Assembly (NCBI GenBank): GCA_017311185.1
Contig: JAESUZ010001287.1
Span: forward strand, 1 to 64,000
Length of the DNA: 64,000 nucleotides
Direction: 5' to 3'
Source of the DNA: Proteles cristata cristata
Lineage: Eukaryota > Chordata > Mammalia > Carnivora > Hyaenidae
Below are positions 32,937-44,396 of the stretch, piece after piece. The notes beneath the pieces were generated by a model, which had not been told where the DNA came from, did no database searches, and saw only the letters and a program-made list of their open reading frames with translations. The position numbers and the translations under genes were made by a program. Each line of letters begins with the position of its first letter. Positions within the stretch are counted from its first letter, which is position 1.

Positions 32937-33166
32937 GGGGCGCCTGGGTGGCTTAGTCGGTTAAGCGTCCGACTTTTCGCTTAGGTCACGATCTCGCGGT
33001 TCGTGGGTTCGAGCCCCGCATCGGGCTCTGTGCTGACTGCCAGCTCAGAGCCTGGAGCCTGTTTCAGTCTGTGACTCCCTCTCTCTCTGACCCTCCCCTG
33101 CTCACACTGTCTCTCTCTCTCTCCTAAAAATAAATAAAACATTAAAAAATAAATAAATAAATAAAT
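32937..33166 (+). mobile_element. Feline CAN SINE, young
   Basis: Perfect 14-bp duplication aaattataacactt at 32,923-32,936 and 33,167-33,180. Almost identical to the copy at 9,043 including gtccgacttttcgcttaggt and the ctcctaaaaataaataaaac tail. It ends with an (AAAT)n run of about five units. Retained CpGs in the B-box region. Confidence 0.96.
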
Positions 33167-33180
33167 AAATTATAACACTT

Positions 33181-34474
33181 TACACTTTATATTAAGAGAA
33201 CTAGAAATGGTGGGTCTGGTTTGAAACAGTCGGTCACAGAAATGACCGGCTGAGTTCCTATTGGTTATTGACAAAATTAATTCCTAATATTAGAGACATT
33301 GACTCATAAAGAGGAAGGAAACAGTGGAGGGGAGAAGGGAAGGGGAAAAGCAAAGCAAAACAAAACAGGCAAGAAAAAAGAAGCTGCTTAGGCTAAGACA
33401 GCCATGCTCCAACCCTTGAGTTAGGGATGGAAATGGATGAAACTTCTCTGATACTCATCCTCTGCCCCAAAACTTGCTTAATGTAGCATGATGTAGTTGC
33501 ATGTCTTTTCCAGAAAAATCTTCCATTAAAGTTTTTTTGACATGAGCCTCCTTATCGCCCTGAAATCCAAAGAATTCAATGGATTGATTCTTTGTTATCT
33601 GGTTGAGCCCCACTGAGAAAAACTTACCTGTGAGGCTGTAGATGTCATTGTCACCCTAGCCTATATTAATCAAAAGGGAATACTTTGGCTCTTTGATTCT
33701 TTCTAGGGAAGTGACATTCCAATTTAGTATCCACGTATTCTGAGTTTTCACAGAAAGCATTAAGACTACCTGTCCAAAGTTTGTACCTAGAGAAAACGGA
33801 CATACTGAAAATTGATGACAGGTTGAAATATTTATAGACTTTCTGAAAAGGCAGAAAAGAAAAAAAAATAAAGATTTAACTTTGTCTTTGGTAGCCCTCC
33901 CCATAGTGCTACTTAGTGGATATTGTTTATGCAGACTTCTGTTCACCCAAACAAATGAATACTTGGATTTAAAAAGATGATACATGGGGTTGGTCTTTCA
34001 TATATTTTAAAAACAAATGAATGACTACATTTTTCTAAAGAAAGAACTCTTTTTTACATAAATTATTCAACACAAATGGGTTGATTATTTGTTATCTGGT
34101 CTGTTATATAAAGACTTACCTACCTTCTACTGTTAGGAATAGATTTACTAATATACTATATTGATATATCACAAACCACAAGCTGTCAATGGCATGTCTG
34201 TATATGTAAATTATATCTGCACATGCCACTTGGCATAGATATCCTTAAAGTTACCCCCAGCTAAAAGTTGACTGAATTATTAAGAGTTGGGAAACTCTTG
34301 GAGAAAAACCAAATGTTTACGGATTGGAGAAGAGGTTTAAAATGTCACATTTCATGGCTGTCTTACTCAAAATGGATAACCATGCCCAGTATAGCTATAA
34401 AACAATGCTGGAAGTGTTGTCTTTTGCTTCTGCTACTTCCAAATCAACTACTCAATTCTATTCAAATAATAACA
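33181..34474. other. Unique sequence, no gene seen
   Basis: A short similarity recurs about 500 bp apart: ttgattctttgttatctggt near 33,584 and ttgattatttgttatctggt near 34,081. Too short to name. The minus frame of 109 codons at 33,656-33,985 has no domain. Confidence 0.4.
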
Positions 34475-34715
34475 GTAATAACCATTTATTTAGCATTTTC
34501 CCAGGCTCTCAGCTACATAATGAACATGTCCTATTTCATAATGCTCACCGTAAGGCCACGATGTTGGTGATATTATACAAATGAAGAAACTAAGGAAGAG
34601 AGAAATTATCTAATTTGCCTGATGTCATGCAGTAGGAGACAGTGGAGCTTGGGTCTAAAGCCATCCAGGTAGCTGGGCTCCAGAACTCCCTTTTCAACAG
34701 AGTACCATTCTTTAC
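34475..34715 (-). mobile_element. MIR SINE, antisense, nearly complete
   Basis: Reverse MIR order: taataaccatttatttagca, cccaggctctcagctacata, aatgaagaaactaaggaaga, tgatgtcatgcagtaggaga, cagtggagcttgggtctaaa, tgggctccagaactccc. Confidence 0.75.
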
Positions 34716-34861
34716 TTCCTGACCACATATGTTGATTTAAATATAGATTTTTTTCATTTGTCACTCAAAACTCTTCAAGCCCTACCTTAATTGACCCTTC
34801 CAGATTTATCTCATGTATTTTAAGACTTCTCCACACACACAGATCCCAGACTCTGGCCAGA

Positions 34862-34865
34862 CTAG
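34862..34865. repeat. Target-site duplication (left) of solo LTR
   Basis: The bases ctag here and at 35,558-35,561 flank the LTR exactly. Four base pairs is the size made by gammaretrovirus-type integrases. Confidence 0.8.
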
Positions 34866-34949
34866 TGAAGAGCCAAAAATTAAGTCCTCCATTAAGAGAA
34901 ACCTCGGGCTGCACGTAGCCCCAGTCCTAGATAGACTAAACCTAAAACT

Positions 34950-35037
34950 TAACCAGCTTTTCTGCTTCTGAACAAATGCCTGCGCTACGGGAAGCTAATA
35001 CCTAACCAGCTCTTTCTGCTTCTGTAACAATGCTTAA
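34950..35037 (+). repeat. 53-bp direct duplication in U3 of solo LTR
   Basis: The segment taaccagcttttctgcttct at about 34,950 recurs as taaccagctctttctgcttc at about 35,003, with aacaaatgcc and aacaatgctt following. Direct repeats in U3 are typical of retroviral enhancers. Confidence 0.75.
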
Positions 35038-35292
35038 GGCTTGCTTTCCCACCACTAGATTGCCCAAGCGACTAGCTTCATGTTCCCCCTGTCACCCCAT
35101 CACCCCACCTTGGCGGAAGCCAATCCGAAAAGGCCAGCGGCTACCCCATACCTTGCTGAGGGAAGGGCCTGGAGAGAGAGATGTTAACCTGTTAGTCGCC
35201 AAACAAGACTTCAAACTCGCTCTATGATAGGCTGAATTCAAAGGTACCCCAAATATTATAATTGGATCCCGCCAAAAACCTGATGGCGGGAA

Positions 35293-35400
35293 CCAATCAG
35301 ATGCGTAAATGTTCATATTTGAATGTTAACCAATGGCAAACTTGTAACCATGGAAATCTCCTGTCCCTCCCCATGACTTGTTTACTTCTGTCTATAAAAA
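35293..35400 (+). promoter_or_regulatory. LTR core promoter: two CCAAT boxes and TATA box
   Basis: CCAAT at 35,293-35,297 and 35,330-35,334, then tctataaaaagg with TATAAAAA from 35,393. Spacing is that of a standard polymerase II retroviral promoter; transcription would start near 35,420-35,430 and run rightward. Confidence 0.8.
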
Positions 35401-35475
35401 GGCTGCAAAGGCTTTGTTCAGGGCCTCTTAGCGTCACCGGCAACGAGTGCGCGGAGGCCCAGGTTCGAACCTGCA

Positions 35476-35481
35476 AATAAA
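35476..35481 (+). terminator. LTR polyadenylation signal AATAAA
   Basis: Sits about 80 bp after the TATA box within tgcaaataaacaaccc, with a GT-rich element (tggtctctggtggtctga) downstream at about 35,507-35,524, as needed for cleavage. Confidence 0.75.
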
Positions 35482-35689
35482 CAACCCTTGCCGCTTGGCT
35501 TTGACTCTGGTCTCTGGTGGTCTGATTTTGGGGGTCTTCCGATCTCTGGGCGTTTCACTAGGGCTGGCCATTTCCTCAGACATCCTGAACTTTCCGATTC
35601 CATAACTTGACTGATAGTATTTCCTCAATTTAAAATGAAGCCATTTATTCAGGGCAGAGGCAGGATTGAAACCATTTTAAAACACATAC

Positions 35690-35975
35690 AGATATATTAT
35701 TATAATTATTATAAAGGTTAACAATTATTGATCAATTATTATTTGTCAAGAACTGTGTTTAATCCATTTTACACAAATATATAATGAATTCCCTTATATG
35801 TAATAAACATATTTGAATTGTTACCATGATGTTACAGAAGAAGAAAGGAGGTCTTAGGGAAATTAAAGTAACTTATCCAAATCAACCCAAATAATAAGTA
35901 GCAGACTCACAAACTGAACTCCAAGACTGTCTGACTCTAATGAGCAAGCTTTTAACCAAACAATCTAGGCTGCAT
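35690..35975 (-). mobile_element. MIR SINE, antisense
   Basis: Reverse MIR blocks: aatccattttacacaaatat, agaagaagaaaggaggtctt, agggaaattaaagtaactta, actccaagactgtctgactc and gagcaagcttttaacca. Confidence 0.65.
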
Positions 35976-36098
35976 CTATTCCAAATTCTAATTTGCATTA
36001 TAGCTATTTGAGAGAATGTTTTATATTTCCCTACTAAACTGCATACTTCTTGGAACAAAGGCTAGATTTTGCATCTCCATCCCCTCCCCTGCCCCCAA

Positions 36099-36100
<2 letters not shown>

Positions 36101-36145
<45 letters not shown>
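36101..36145. repeat. (AC)n microsatellite, about 22 units
   Basis: Uninterrupted AC run, preceded by a C-rich pyrimidine stretch. Length and purity predict high polymorphism. Confidence 0.97.
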
Positions 36146-36148
<3 letters not shown>

Positions 36149-36804
36149 TTCTGAGCACAGTAACTAGTAAGTAGAGGCAAAGTAAGGAAGTGAATTAAGT
36201 AAAGGTAAAGAATTCCAAACTTTGAGACTTCTGGGCTATTGAATCCTTATCAAATCCTTGGGAGAAATATGCCTCCTGGGCCCCTTGAAGCATCATATCT
36301 GTTAAATGGGCAGTATTTTTGCCCCTAGATTACTGCAGAAAGAGTCAGTGTGCTGGGTCCTCTTGGGCACAGCTCTGCCAGAAATATCCTCAGATAGAAA
36401 CAATGCACAACCTCTCACCTTGCTTTCAATGCTGTTGAAAGTGTTGTAGTTTGTGAACACATAGGAACCAACCATTAATTTGGACTTCTCAGAGATTACA
36501 AAGCCCTCAGAGACTATAAAATCAGGTAAAATTTTTGAAAGGGGCATGTTCCCTAGGAAGTTTTTGTATTCCCAGTTAGATTCCCAGCAGTCTGAGAAAT
36601 ATGTATGTAAATTAAAGAAAGTTATTTAAAAATACCAGAGCCAGAGATATTAATAAATCTGATTTGGATTCTAAAATGGGCAAAGATTCGAGTCAGCAAA
36701 ATTTGAGACCACTTCTAATTTTATCTGACCCATTTGGTTATACACTGCTTCTTGTGACAATATCAGTGCCCCTGGTATTATAGAGAACTAGCAAGGTATA
36801 TGGA
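36146..36804. other. Unique sequence, no gene seen
   Basis: No repeat or exon recognised. Confidence 0.4.
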
Positions 36805-36915
36805 AAGTTCAGGATTCAAAGTCAAGAGACCTAGACTCAAGGTCAGGTCAGACTGTCACTTAAAAGCAGAGCTAGCTGGTCCCTTGAGCCTGATTTTCAT
36901 ATGTAAATTGGAGCT
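36805..36915 (+). mobile_element. MIR SINE fragment (tentative)
   Basis: Blocks gttcaggattcaaagtcaag, agacctagactcaaggtcag, gactgtcacttaaaagc and ttttcatatgtaaattgg have the MIR order but are strongly worn. Confidence 0.45.
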
Positions 36916-36941
36916 GGCCTGACTATGGACTTTGTATTGTT

Positions 36942-37233
36942 TTGTTTTTTTTTTTCATACTGTTTTTTAATTTTTCTTTTCTTTTTTTTTTACAAATTGT
37001 TTATTGTCAAATTAGTTTCCACATAACACCCAGTGCTCATCCCCACGAGTGTCCTCCTCCATGCCCATCCCCCCTCCGCCCTACATCCATCAGTTCTCAG
37101 TTTTTGTCAGCATTCAAGAGTCTCTCATGGTTTGCCTCTCTCCCTTTCCCCCACCATTTCTCCCCTTCTTCTCCCCCTTGGTCGTCTGTTAAGTTCCTCC
37201 TAATCCTCCTATATGTGCAAACATATGATATTT
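36942..37233 (-). mobile_element. Carnivore L1 3' end, antisense
   Basis: T-rich start, then ttgtttattgtcaaattagt, ataacacccagtgctcatcc and cagcattcaagagtctctca, the reversed carnivore L1 3' end. A 14-bp perfect duplication gactttgtattgtt at 36,928-36,941 and 37,234-37,247 bounds it. 5' truncated to about 290 bp. Confidence 0.93.
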
Positions 37234-37424
37234 GACTTTGTATTGTTAATACAAAACCCTACATCAAATACTTTGCAATTTATAAGGTCTACAACATAAA
37301 ATGCACTAATCAGTGGTGGGAGGCAAAATTGTAACCAACATAAAGAACATATGTGATACATATTTTGTATCTGATTATAAGAGAGAATAGAGTTTTTCTC
37401 TCTACCTCCTTTCCTTCCTATCTC

Positions 37425-37990
37425 TATTCACTTAACAGACATTTACTGAGTGCCTAATATGTGTCAGACATTTTTTTAGGTGTTGGAAATACAGTGGCAA
37501 CGTAGTCGGATAAAATACCTTCAGGGGAGCAGGCAATCAAAGAATGTGCAAATAAGTAAATGAATAATTTCTGAGGATGAGAAGCACTATGGAGATAATG
37601 ATAATGATTACAAAAGAATTTTGTGAGGAAAAAAACACATAGTCTGCAATCTGAATGATTACAAAGAGTCTCTGGTACAGAAGAAAAAGAAAAAGTGAGA
37701 AGAATATTCCAGAAAGAGAGAATAAAAACTGCAAATCCCTAAGACTGAAATGATCTTGGCATGTTCGAGAAACAGAATCAAAGCCCCTGTAGTAGTAGGA
37801 TAATGAATGGAGAAGAAGCTGTTACAAGACAGGTGGGACAGGTAATACCTGTAGGAGGGGTCTTGGAGACTGTGGCAAAGAATTAGATCTTATTCTAAAT
37901 CCATTGAGAAGCCTTTAGATAGTTTTAAACAGGAGAATGACTTAATCTGATTTGCATGGTCGGGATCTTTAATAAGATCAAGTAGAGAGG
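37425..37990 (-). mobile_element. LINE-2 3' region, antisense
   Basis: Reversed L2 tail ttaacagacatttactgagt, gttggaaatacagtggcaac, then further in tctaaatccattgagaagcc and gaatgacttaatctgatttg, which match reversed L2 3' UTR and ORF2 end. Confidence 0.65.
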
Positions 37991-38214
37991 TAGAGTCTGT
38001 TAACATTATAACACTGTGTTTTTTGTATCCAGAGAGGCAGCCAGTATTTAGCTTTTAAAAGATTCTTCCTCTGTGTACACTGTGGAGCTTGATCGACATT
38101 TCAATCTCAACATCCCCAAATTGAGATTTCTTTCCAGTAGTCGTCCCTCTTTCAGAAATGGCCATTAAATGCTTCCAGCTTTGGAACAAAAACCATGAAT
38201 GCGTCTTTGAATCC

Positions 38215-38955
38215 TCTAATTCATCAGCAAAGCCGGAGGCTATTTCTCACCTTCTTCATTGCCAGTACCTTGGCCCACATCACACTCAGCTCTGCCCAGA
38301 TAACTGCAATGGCCTGCAATGGTCTCCCTGCTTTTGACCTTGTCTTTCTGTAGGCTATTTTCAACACAGCTGTCAGAAAGAGTCTGATGATAGTATTTCT
38401 CTGTCTAAAACCTTCCATTGCTTTCTCATCTCAGAGTGAAAATCAAGGTCCTCACAATGTCATCTAAGACTTGACCCCATGAAGCCTGCTTGCCTCTCTG
38501 CTGGCCTTTCATGCCAAGTTCCTGTTGACTCGGCCTCAGCCACAGTGGCCTTCCTGCTGCTCTTCGAACACTTATACCTACTCCACCTCAGGCCTTTGCT
38601 CTTCCTGGAGCTTCTGCATAAAATGTATTCTATAGGTATCCGTGAGGCTTTCTCATGTGCCTGTTTCAGGATTTTACTGAAATACCATCTTCTTAATAAG
38701 CCCATCCTCAGCCCCACTCTCTAAAATGGCACCACTGCCCCCAACATGCCCTTTCTCCCTTCTTGGCTTTATGCCTTTGTCAGTATTTACCCACATCTAC
38801 CATACCACAGATTTCAGTAATTTATCTGGGCCAACATAGAATATAATTCTGTAACTAGAACATAAGGTCTATAAGAACAAGGTTGTTGGTCTGTGTATTC
38901 ATTGCTGTGTTCCCAATACCACATAATAGAAGCTCAATAAATATTTATTACTCAG
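38215..38955 (+). mobile_element. LINE-2 ORF2 end and 3' UTR
   Basis: Clear L2 order: caatggtctccctgcttttg, aaaaccttccattgctttct, caggcctttgctcttcctgg, aagcccatcctcagccccac, aacataaggtctataagaac and an agctcaataaatatttat tail. The open frames inside (for example 38,479-38,724) are L2 remnants, not host genes. 3' ends of this and the antisense L2 to its left point away from each other. Confidence 0.75.
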
Positions 38956-39869
38956 ATGAGGAAACTGAAATTCACAAGCCTCCTCCTGAGGTCAGTGTCA
39001 CTGAGCATAGAAATAGCCCAGGCACCATTCCCCAGACCAAAACTGGAACCTTGAGTGTACTGCGGGGAGGGGAAGTGGACAAAAAAAATGGCAGGAAAAT
39101 TAGAGAAGTGTTAGTCAGGCCTGCAAGAGAAGGCACTCTTGGATGCCCATTGACCACAACAGTGACTTGGTAAGGAAAGAGACATGTTCTACAGCATCTT
39201 TCCAACTTTATGATCAGTAAGATTGGTTTCTTTTCATTTGTTGGTAATGTACCACATATAAATAACCCTGTGAGGCAGGTAATATGAATCATGATGATAA
39301 TAATGGCTAGAATTTATTGAAGACTGTTGCCATTACTACTACTAACTATTCCACAATTAGCTTAAAACTACCATTTATCATATTCTTAGGTTCTGGAAGT
39401 CAATGCAGATGGCATAGTGGGAAAAGGTTTTCTGTGCTTCATGATGGCTGGAGCCTCAGCTAAGAAAACTTGATTCCTAGGAACTGAAATAAAGTGAAGG
39501 CATTTTTATTCACACAACCGGCAGCCAATGCTGGCTTTTGGCTTGGGACCTCAACTGAGCTTTCAGCCAGGTACCCACTTGTGGTCTAACCATGTGCCTG
39601 GGCTTCCTCAGGGTACTCAGGCTTTTACCATGGTAACTCAGTGCTCCAAGAAGGAGTAGTATCTCAGCATACAAGGTAAATGCTGCAGTGCCTTTCACGA
39701 CGACTTTGGACATCACAAAACATCATTTCCACCATACTGTGCAGCCAAGCCAATCACAAGCCACAGAGAGGACATAAACCTCACCTCCTGATGTCAGAGT
39801 AGCAGGGAACATTGTAAAAGGACATAGGGGATGGGAGATATGGTTGCAGTCACCTTTGGAAACTCACAG
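38956..39869. other. Unique sequence, no gene seen
   Basis: A small MIR-like piece may be present at 39,250-39,340. The 96- and 106-codon frames at 38,883-39,292 overlap on opposite strands and are likely chance. Confidence 0.4.
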
Positions 39870-40080
39870 AAACTATGATAAGCATTTTACATAATTACCT
39901 AATTTAATTCTCATAGTATCCCATTTAGTAGTCAGTATTATTTCAAATTTAGAGTAAAAGAAAACTGAACTGCAGAAAGTTTGCTCAAGATCACATTGTT
40001 GACATCTGGTGTCAATGAGAGCCAGGTGAACATATAACTCCAGAGTTCATGCTTTTGACCATGAGGTTCATGTGTCATGC
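39870..40080 (-). mobile_element. MIR SINE, antisense
   Basis: Reverse MIR blocks aagcattttacataattacc, taatttaattctcatagtat, tgctcaagatcacattgttg and ataactccagagttcatgct. Confidence 0.7.
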
Positions 40081-40338
40081 CCATGGCCAGAGGAGGCGCA
40101 ATAAACAAAGTGATGTGAGGTTAGGGGAATAATCCAGAAATCAAAGTGACAGAAAAGGAGTAGTAATTAGGAAAAGAAAAAGAAAACAGTAGGAAGTAGG
40201 GCGTACCAACTGGTCAACATACAATTATCATTTAGTGATTTAATTTATTTAACAGAATATGGAAATGGCATAGACAATAGCCTACATACAATTCCTCGTA
40301 AGCTAACACAAAACAAGTATTTAAAACTTTAATAAATC

Positions 40339-40561
40339 GGGGTGCCTGGGTGGCTCAGTCGGTTGAGCGTCCGACTTCGGCTCAGGTCATGATCTCACGG
40401 TTTGTGGGTTCGAGCCCCACGTTGGGCTCTGTGCTGATGGCTAGCTCAGAACCTGGATCCTGTCTTTGGATTCTGTGTCTCCCTCTCTGTCTGACCCTCA
40501 CCTGCTCATGCTCTCTCTCTCTCTCTCTCAGAAATAAATAAAACATTAAAAAAATAAAAAT
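40339..40561 (+). mobile_element. Feline CAN SINE, young
   Basis: Perfect 16-bp duplication aaaactttaataaatc at 40,323-40,338 and 40,562-40,577. Head ggggtgcctgggtggctcag, A and B boxes near intact. Confidence 0.96.
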
Positions 40562-40577
40562 AAAACTTTAATAAATC

Positions 40578-40929
40578 AAACACCATCAAACTTCCATACT
40601 ATCCATTTTGTTCCATTATGTTTTAAACATTTTGAAGAAGGAATTTGATTGTTTGAATGTTCTCAGTATTTTGCTCTTAAATGAATGTTTAGTAGATCTA
40701 ACTCAATGCCAAATTTGGCTTGTTTTTATCCTAATGACTTCTGCAAAATAGCTACCATTTATTCATTGAGCAAATGGAAATACTCTGATGATTTTTTAAT
40801 GCTACCTGGAAATACAGTCAGTGTCTTTTCGATAATGCACTCTTGGGCATAAACTTACAGATCCTGCTTTGTATTGAAGAATTCATATTAAATTACTCTT
40901 CTCTGTGAACATAATGGTAGAAAATGAAG
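40578..40929. other. Unique sequence, no gene seen
   Basis: No repeat or exon recognised. Confidence 0.4.
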
Positions 40930-41590
40930 GAATCAACCAGCTGAAGACCATCTTTCTGCCCAAATGTCACCTGATCTCTGAGATACAGCATCCTCGTAAC
41001 TTCATTTCCCTGCAGACTTCAGTGTCTCCCCCATTGTCTTTGTGATGAAGAACAGGATACTCACCATGACCACAAAGCCCTGCAAGATACGAACCTTGCA
41101 TGTCTCTCAACCCTACCTGATGTCCCTCTTCCTCATTGCCCCTGTCTTCCAGACACTCTGAATTTCTTTACTGTCATTGAACATGTCAGTCTTCCTCTCC
41201 CCTCAGTACTTTCACAGATGGTAGTTTCTTGACCTGGAATATTCTTTTTTTCTTCTGTGTACCTGGCCAACCCCTAGACACTAAGTCTCACAGTGACCAG
41301 CACTTGCTTAAGGATGTTTTCCCAAGTCTCCCTGACCAGGTCAAACCCTCCATCCCATCATATATACTCTTAAAGTGCTTCCTTCAAGGTATGTATCTCA
41401 GCATGACTTCACATTTATTAGTTTGATTCTTTGATTAATTTTTATCTCCCACAGTAGACTGTAAGCTCCTCAAGGACAAAGATTGTATGCATATTTGCTC
41501 TGCAATTCCCAGCATCCAGCACAAAGTCCAGCCCATTACTCGCTAATTACTTTTTAAATAAGTAAATGGATGAATTAATGTTAAGATGAA
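40930..41590 (+). mobile_element. LINE-2 ORF2 end and 3' UTR
   Basis: Blocks in L2 order: caccatgaccacaaagccct, tcttgacctggaatattctt, caagtctccctgaccaggtc, gtagactgtaagctcctcaa and cagcatccagcacaaagtcc. Confidence 0.72.
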
Positions 41591-42689
41591 TAGATAAAAA
41601 ATTACAATTCAGGTTTTGAGGATCTCAATCAGCTTTTTAAAAAAAGGATAATCATTATTATCTCCCCGTATCCAGAGTTTTCTAATCTCATTATCTGATG
41701 GCAGGCCAAAACAATATTAATAATGCATAATTCACACATGATTTTCAGATTTTAAGGAGTTTCACATTAACTACTACAATTCATTTGATCTACCGACAAA
41801 GAATATGAAGCTGAAAATGCCACATAGTTGATAAAACACAAAGCTAGAATTCTAATCATACCACTAAGACTCCTGGCAGATCTAAAAAAGGAAGGTGAGA
41901 AACTGGAAATTGGGTCCACTTCTGAAGACTCATTGGGAAAGATCTCTAAAAATAGACATATTTAACTTCAAACAAAAATACAGATTTAATTTATTAAATG
42001 GTTTATTTTGTTAAAGTTGAGATAGATTGGGTCATATATCTATCTGGCCAGAGAGGATATCTGATAGGGAAGTAGAAAACTAGAAAAGAAGCCTATCAGT
42101 TCAGTTCCATGTCTTAGACAGCAACTCTCACAAGTTTTTCCTTTATGTATCTGTTTTGTACTTATTCCTTATATTGCACAGGCAACCAACCAGCTTAACA
42201 TAGATTCTGCTAGTCTTGATTGACCTATACAATGCAACTGGCTCTCAATGTTTCTTGTGGATACTCTTAATCTGACAACTTAAGTAGAAATTGGTAGGAA
42301 CCATATTTAAGCACTACCCAATACCCCACAGTCAAGGGTCTTATAGATCATTTGACCCAGCCACCTCTTTTACAGACTTCAGTGGATACCAGTCAATCCC
42401 AAAAGAGTTGACTAAGAAGCCAAGTACAGACTGACACTGTTGAGCTAGAAAGACAAAAAATGGAGTCCTAAATCTGCTAAGGATGAGGAGCCCTGGAAAC
42501 TCACCCTGCTTTTCTTTGGGTACCTTAAAAGACCTATATACCATAAATACACAAACCTTTACAATGGTAGAAGGTCTGATTCAAATCATCTCAATCCTTG
42601 AGTTTGAATTAAGGTAATCCAGGACTTACTCTGTTGTCTCTAGCCTCTTGCTGGAAGCAAAAATAAATCCTGTCTAGAGGAATACCATC
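41591..42689. other. Unique sequence, no gene seen
   Basis: No repeat or exon recognised with confidence. Confidence 0.4.
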
Positions 42690-43812
42690 TTAGAGCTCAC
42701 TTTACCCTGATATTTTTTCAAATACAATGTCTGCAACGCAATTGAAACAAAAAAAAGCCCAAGACGGAATAAGACAAAAAGATCACAAACCACGAGAAGA
42801 AAAACAAAACAAAAAACAAAAAACAGACATAAACAAACTCATCTGGAACCCAAATAATAGTTGCCATGAGATACAGACTATGTTTAATATGTGCAAAGAG
42901 ATGATATACATACCTCTCAATTGACATGGAGTTGGAAACTATCTAAAACAAACAAGTGGAAAAACATAACTGAAAAGTATGATAACCAAAATTAAGAACC
43001 CAAAGAAGGTTTTTCATAGTTCAATAAACCTAGCTGAAGAGTTATTGAACATAGGTTAGAGAAAAATATCCAGAATAAAACCTGAACAAACAAAGGATTT
43101 TAAAAAAACAGAGAAGAACCAAAACAATTTGATCATACTGCATTTGTATAAAATAACTTCACTGAAGAGAGTAGGGGTCGGGGGAGGGCAAACCTGCTAA
43201 CCTACTTAACTCTGGAAATGGATGGAGTCTTTTAAGACCAAAAGCAAAAAACAACTGTACATAAGTACCTTTCTCCAGTTGGTAAAGTTATGTCCCATAG
43301 GGTACAGATTAAGAATTCTGAATTTACTACACATGCATACTGGAATTGAACAGTTAAATAAGTGGATGGCGGATACCAGGAATAGGTTTCTCCCTATTGG
43401 AGAGAGAATTTACAGATAAGCAAGGGGAGGTAGCTAGGATGATCCATATAATAATGGATTAGAACTGGAGTCATTAAAATGAACTCCTATTTAGCTTAAT
43501 ATAATTACAGATGGTTATGCTATCTGTATCATACTTACGCATATCTTGTATAATATTTATAGGTATATATACACACATGGTTAGTATACACATATGACAA
43601 GTTCTTGTTCTATCAGCTGAAAGAGACTAGAAACAATGTCACCTGAGTAGCAACAAGCACACTTAGCACCCAGTTCTTGATTTTTAATATCATTACCCAA
43701 GACTGGAAACCAGACTTCCTCATAGAAATGGTTGATCCTGAGACTGGAATAAGAAATATTCAAAATAAGCCCGGAGGAACTTGTAGTACCAGAAAATAAT
43801 AAAATGCTTAAA

Positions 43813-43841
43813 CATACACACACATGTGCATGTGTGTGCAT

Positions 43842-43874
<33 letters not shown>
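43813..43874. repeat. (CA)n/(TG)n compound microsatellite
   Basis: A run of catacacacacatgtgcatgt then gtgtgcatgcacacacaca, ending in about 16 pure CA units. The inner part is self-complementary (acacatgtgcatgtgtgt) and could form a hairpin. Confidence 0.93.
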
Positions 43875-43876
<2 letters not shown>

Positions 43877-44157
43877 TGAAAAACCCACAAAGCTGGCGAT
43901 GTGTCAAAGGAACACAGATGACAAATGAAAGAGTTGGCAGGAGCCAAAGCTGGAAGAACTTTAACAAAAACTAAAGCATAATGTAAAGTTGAATTTTAAC
44001 TCAAAGTATAAAATAAATGTCCACAACATTAATACATGACTGAATAAAGAAATAAATGAGAAAGAGACAAATCTCTTATGCAGAAGAATGCCAAATAATT
44101 TCTGTAGATATTCTCCCTTTGAGGAAGAACATAGTGTGGGCCATGAATAGTGACTTA

Positions 44158-44396
44158 ATTTCTTGTTTTTCTTTAATTTTTTAAATGTGTATTTTTGAAA
44201 GAAAGAGGGAAAGGGAGAGGGAGAGAGAGAAAAAGAGAATAGCAGAGGAGGGGCAAAGAGAGAGGGGGGCACAGGATTTGAAATGGGCTCTGTGGTGATA
44301 GCAGAGACCGCGACACAGGTCTTGAACCCACAAACCATGAGATCATGACCCAAGCCAAAGTCAGATGCTTAACTAACTGACCCACGAAGGTGCCCC
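44158..44396 (-). mobile_element. CAN SINE nested in L1 relic
   Basis: Duplication aatagtgactt at 44,146-44,156 and aataatgactt at 44,397-44,407, one mismatch. GA tract at 44,200-44,240, head complement is worn (gacccacgaaggtgcccc). Confidence 0.9.

Larger units (their letters stand above)
34866..35557 (+). mobile_element. Solo LTR of a class I (gammaretroviral-type) ERV
   Basis: A 692-bp LTR opening TGAAGAGCC and closing GCGTTTCA, with a 4-bp duplication ctag on both sides, which fixes the ends. Layout: U3 to about 35,420 with CCAAT boxes at 35,120, 35,293 and 35,330, TATA box at 35,393, R with a poly(A) signal at 35,476 and U5 with a T/G-rich ggtggtctgattttgggggt. Unrelated by eye to the LTRs at 13,210 and 19,523. 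A 53-bp direct duplication lies in U3 (34,950 and 35,003). No internal sequence follows, so the provirus was lost by LTR-LTR recombination. Intact boxes and CpGs (gcgtcaccggcaacgagtgc, tgcgcgg) suggest it is fairly young. Confidence 0.9.

Noticed and set aside
33584..34100. A 20-base similarity (ttgattctttgttatctggt / ttgattatttgttatctggt) about 500 bp apart, considered as flanks of an insertion
   Set aside because: The DNA between has no transposon tail, LTR end or inverted repeat, and the match is short enough to be chance in AT-rich DNA.
36101..36145. Regular short repeats that could suggest a CRISPR-like array, also at 13,861-14,307
   Set aside because: The first is a dinucleotide run, and the second is a continuous minisatellite with no unique spacers. 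The host is a mammal.
38224..39292. Several 60-106-codon frames on both strands
   Set aside because: Those up to 38,955 fall within LINE-2 remnants and match its worn ORF2; the ones beyond have overlapping opposite frames and no domain.
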